A program made the translations under genes and the position numbers. A stretch of 6,881 nt of DNA from an archaeon CG07_land_8_20_14_0_80_38_8 (lineage in GTDB: Archaea > Nanobdellota > Nanobdellia > Tiddalikarchaeales > Tiddalikarchaeaceae): positions 1 through 6,881 of the forward strand of contig PEWF01000054.1 in NCBI GenBank assembly GCA_002779595.1, written 5' to 3'. The notes under the pieces are model-generated. The model was given only the letters and a program-made list of their open reading frames with translations, did no database searches and was not told the DNA's origin. Of the stretch, positions 4,991 to 6,881 are shown one piece after another; position 1 is the stretch's first letter, and the number at the start of each line of letters is the position of its first letter.

Positions 4991-5767
4991 ATGTTTAAGG
5001 AAAAAATTTACAATATCTTTGTCGGCCAATCTGGTGTTGGGAAGTCAACGTATTCTGAATTCATTGTTGATAATAATTATTGAATTGCTTCCAGCACTAT
5101 TTTGAAAGAAGAGCTTGTTAAGAGATGTCTTGAAATTAATCATGATAATTTTCATAAAGTTGGAATGGAGAAAATAATGGAGGATCCTGCATGGCAAGCC
5201 AAACAAGTTGTTGAAAGAGCAAAAAATAAGAATTTTTTCATATTTGATGGACCAAGAAGCCCTTATGAAATAGATTATTTTCTTCAAAACTATTCGAAAG
5301 TTAATGTTGTTGGTTTTTTTGCTCCGAAAAAATTAAGATATCAAAGAATTATTCAAAGAGAAAAAAATGATATGAGTTACTTATCATTTATAGAAAGATG
5401 TGCAGATGAAGTGCTTGATGCGGGTTTACATAATTGTCTTAAAAAAGCCAATGTAATAGTTATTAATGGGGGTGACTCTCTTGAAAAAGCAAGAGTACAT
5501 GCAAATGATCTTAAAAAAGTTTTAATAGGGGAACTTATTTCAGATTCAAATGATTTTATCAATTATGATAAAATATCAGAATCAGATATTATTCAAAATT
5601 TCCAAAATTTAGAAAATGAGTTAAGTAAATTTGAATATGCAATCTTTAATGATCGGCAAATAAAAGATTTTATTCAAGTATATTTGAAAGTAGAAGAAAC
5701 TATTTTGAAAATGTTTAGAGAAGGAAGTTTAGAAGCAAATTTTTTTGATATAACTGGAGCGAAGTGA
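4991..5767 (+). pseudogene. P-loop nucleotide kinase (UPF0200 / dephospho-CoA-kinase-like) interrupted by in-frame TGA
   Basis: From ATG 4991 the frame begins with a beta strand and a clear Walker A, GQSGVGKST (12-20). TGA at 5081-5083 is codon 31, then the same frame stays open to 5767 (258 codons in all). After the TGA come IASSTILKEEL (like the substrate-side segment of nucleotide kinases), FFIFDGPRSPYEIDYF (DGxRSxxE, as in UPF0200 proteins), a FFAPKKLRYQRIIQREKND lid-like segment, and NVIVINGG. Residues after about 187 are an acidic helical extension I cannot name. Relatives phosphorylate nucleotides or dephospho-CoA-like substrates. A product starting at the TTG at 5102 would lack the P-loop and be inactive. 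TGG to TGA (Trp) by mutation or sequencing error is the simplest explanation. The downstream gene follows after 4 nt, so they are probably cotranscribed. Confidence 0.65.
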
Positions 5768-5771
5768 AAAA

Positions 5772-6866
5772 ATGAAAGTAAGAGCAACATCATATGATTA
5801 TGTTGAATGGAATGTCCAGCCTTTTTTACCAGGTAAATTATTTTGGCAACCAGACAATAATTTAAAACAAATAAAAAGTGATAAAAATTATATTAAACTA
5901 CAAGTTCCTAGTAGATTAGATCCAGTAGTACTTGACTACGCTAAATTGCATCCTACTTCTGAAGAAAATGATTATAAAGCAGGAGCTGTTGGCTTTGGAG
6001 TAGGACTTTATACTCTTGCGGAAATAACGCTTACAGATAATCCTGATATTGAAGCAAAAGGGGATTCTCCTCTTGTAGCAAAACACATTGCTTCAATTAT
6101 GAAACAAACTACTAAATATGAAGGAGGATTTTCAATATCCTGCAAAAGTCACAATTATAAACATATGGGTTTTTCTTCTACAGGATCACTTAGTAGTGCA
6201 GTTGCTAATGGAATAAATATTCTTTTAGGAAATCCATATACTGATGATTCATTAGTAAAACTTGTTGCACATAATTATGCAGAAGATAGTGAATTAAAAG
6301 AAGGATATCTTACTCCTGGCATTTCTACAGGTAGCTCAGGTCATATAGCTCAAAAAGGAGGAATTACAGTTGTTTCTTCTGATTGTGAATTAATAATGCG
6401 TCGTCCAATTCCTGAAGGAACAAAAATTGTTTATGGTGTTCCACCAATTGAAAGTGGAGGTAAAGGACCCGAAACATCAGATGTTGATGTTCATTCTTTG
6501 TCTTGGATTAGACACATTGACAGATTCAATGCTGCAAAGGTATGTTATTGGATTTTAATGGATTTTATGCCTGCAATGAATCAAGGTAACCTAAAAAATA
6601 TGGGAAATGTATTGTATGACACAATGTTTTGCGGGTCAAAAGGAGCTCCTCTAGCTCCAATGCATGGTGGAGATTTATTAGGTGTTATTTTTGAACAAAG
6701 AGTTTCAGGAGTGGAAACATGTTTTATGTCTTCAGCAGGTCCCGCTCTAGTGGCATTAACGCAAGATAAAGAAGAAGTTGCAGAAAGAATATTTGAAAAA
6801 TATAATTTTAAAACTTTTAAAACAGAACCTGACAATCAAGGATCGAATGTTTTATTAAAAGAATAA
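5772..6866 (+). CDS. GHMP-superfamily protein, beta-RFAP-synthase-like
   Basis: This 364-aa protein has the GHMP kinase fold signatures: a glycine/serine ATP-type loop GFSSTGSLSSA (133-143) in place of the usual PxxxGLGSSA, and a C-terminal MSSAGPALVAL (319-329) like motif 3. The central block, PGISTGSSGHIAQKGGITVV followed by RRPIPEGTKIVYGVP (211-224), resembles the layout of beta-ribofuranosylaminobenzene-5'-phosphate synthase, a GHMP member of tetrahydromethanopterin synthesis. The overall match is partial and the protein is somewhat longer than that family, so it may be another small-molecule kinase or synthase. The start has a weak GGAG (5756-5759) 12 nt upstream. It lies 4 nt behind a nucleotide-kinase-like gene, suggesting a shared phosphorylation or cofactor pathway. 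Superfamily is fairly sure; reaction unknown. Confidence 0.7.
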   Translation: MKVRATSYDYVEWNVQPFLPGKLFWQPDNNLKQIKSDKNYIKLQVPSRLDPVVLDYAKLHPTSEENDYKAGAVGFGVGLYTLAEITLTDNPDIEAKGDSPLVAKHIASIMKQTTKYEGGFSISCKSHNYKHMGFSSTGSLSSAVANGINILLGNPYTDDSLVKLVAHNYAEDSELKEGYLTPGISTGSSGHIAQKGGITVVSSDCELIMRRPIPEGTKIVYGVPPIESGGKGPETSDVDVHSLSWIRHIDRFNAAKVCYWILMDFMPAMNQGNLKNMGNVLYDTMFCGSKGAPLAPMHGGDLLGVIFEQRVSGVETCFMSSAGPALVALTQDKEEVAERIFEKYNFKTFKTEPDNQGSNVLLKE

Positions 6867-6868
6867 AA

Positions 6869-6878
6869 TTTATTTTTA
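6869..6878 (+). terminator. Oligo-T terminator candidate
   Basis: TTTATTTTTA lies 3 nt after the stop of the GHMP gene, without a hairpin, as expected for archaeal oligo-T termination. The window ends here, so continuation of the operon cannot be excluded. Confidence 0.3.
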
Positions 6879-6881
6879 AAA

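Noticed and set aside
5081..5767. Reassignment of TGA to tryptophan or selenocysteine in this organism
   Set aside because: TGA ends the Endonuc_Holl gene exactly where the family ends and ends the kinase just before the next gene. Read-through in either place would run into overlapping genes, and Trp is encoded by TGG elsewhere. A kinase is also an unlikely selenoprotein.
5102..5767. TTG at 5102 as the true start of the kinase gene
   Set aside because: This would remove the Walker A motif that is present upstream in the same frame behind a TATA box, leaving a kinase without its ATP site.

Overview
The window looks like an AT-rich accessory stretch of an archaeal genome, most likely a small-genome or environmental lineage. 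Three things suggest Archaea. A protein here closely follows the archaeal Holliday-junction-resolvase-like family Endonuc_Holl. Several starts have a TATA-like box centred 25-30 nt upstream and no Shine-Dalgarno, which fits leaderless transcription. The one clear ribosome binding site (GAGGTGA) matches the archaeal 16S 3' end. No lineage finer than Archaea can be supported. TGA acts as a normal stop at two gene ends, so the standard code is assumed.

Left part (1-2051): a restriction-modification locus that appears broken. The + strand carries only the C-terminal third of a TdeIII/MjaII-type (GGNCC-family) restriction endonuclease. It is joined near position 205 to an unrelated open frame that runs off the window on the - strand. 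The convergent, apparently intact N4-cytosine-type DNA methyltransferase ends on the base next to the endonuclease stop. The methyltransferase therefore looks orphaned, unless the contig is misassembled at the junction.

Middle part (2052-4710): a short divergent promoter region leads into a two-gene operon of paralogous PD-(D/E)XK proteins of the Endonuc_Holl type, overlapping by ATGA. The first keeps the D...ExK catalytic triad. The second keeps the fold signature but has Leu in place of the catalytic Glu, while gaining cysteines in a shared N-terminal CxCG motif. A 70-aa KTSC-domain protein follows. Convergent to it is a RecB/Cas4-like PD-(D/E)XK nuclease with four cysteines placed for a 4Fe-4S cluster. 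That gene is much richer in GC than its surroundings.

Right part (4711-6881): an AT-rich spacer holds promoter-like elements, small inverted repeats and a possible decayed - strand gene. Then comes a putative operon of a P-loop nucleotide kinase (UPF0200 / dephospho-CoA-kinase-like), interrupted at codon 31 by an in-frame TGA, and a GHMP-superfamily protein resembling beta-RFAP synthase. The two could act in one small-molecule phosphorylation or cofactor pathway, but the substrate cannot be read from sequence.

Overall the window combines four nuclease-related genes or fragments, one methyltransferase, and several signs of gene decay (the 205 junction, the spacer remnant and the TGA-interrupted kinase). 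This is typical of a fluctuating defence or mobile-gene region.
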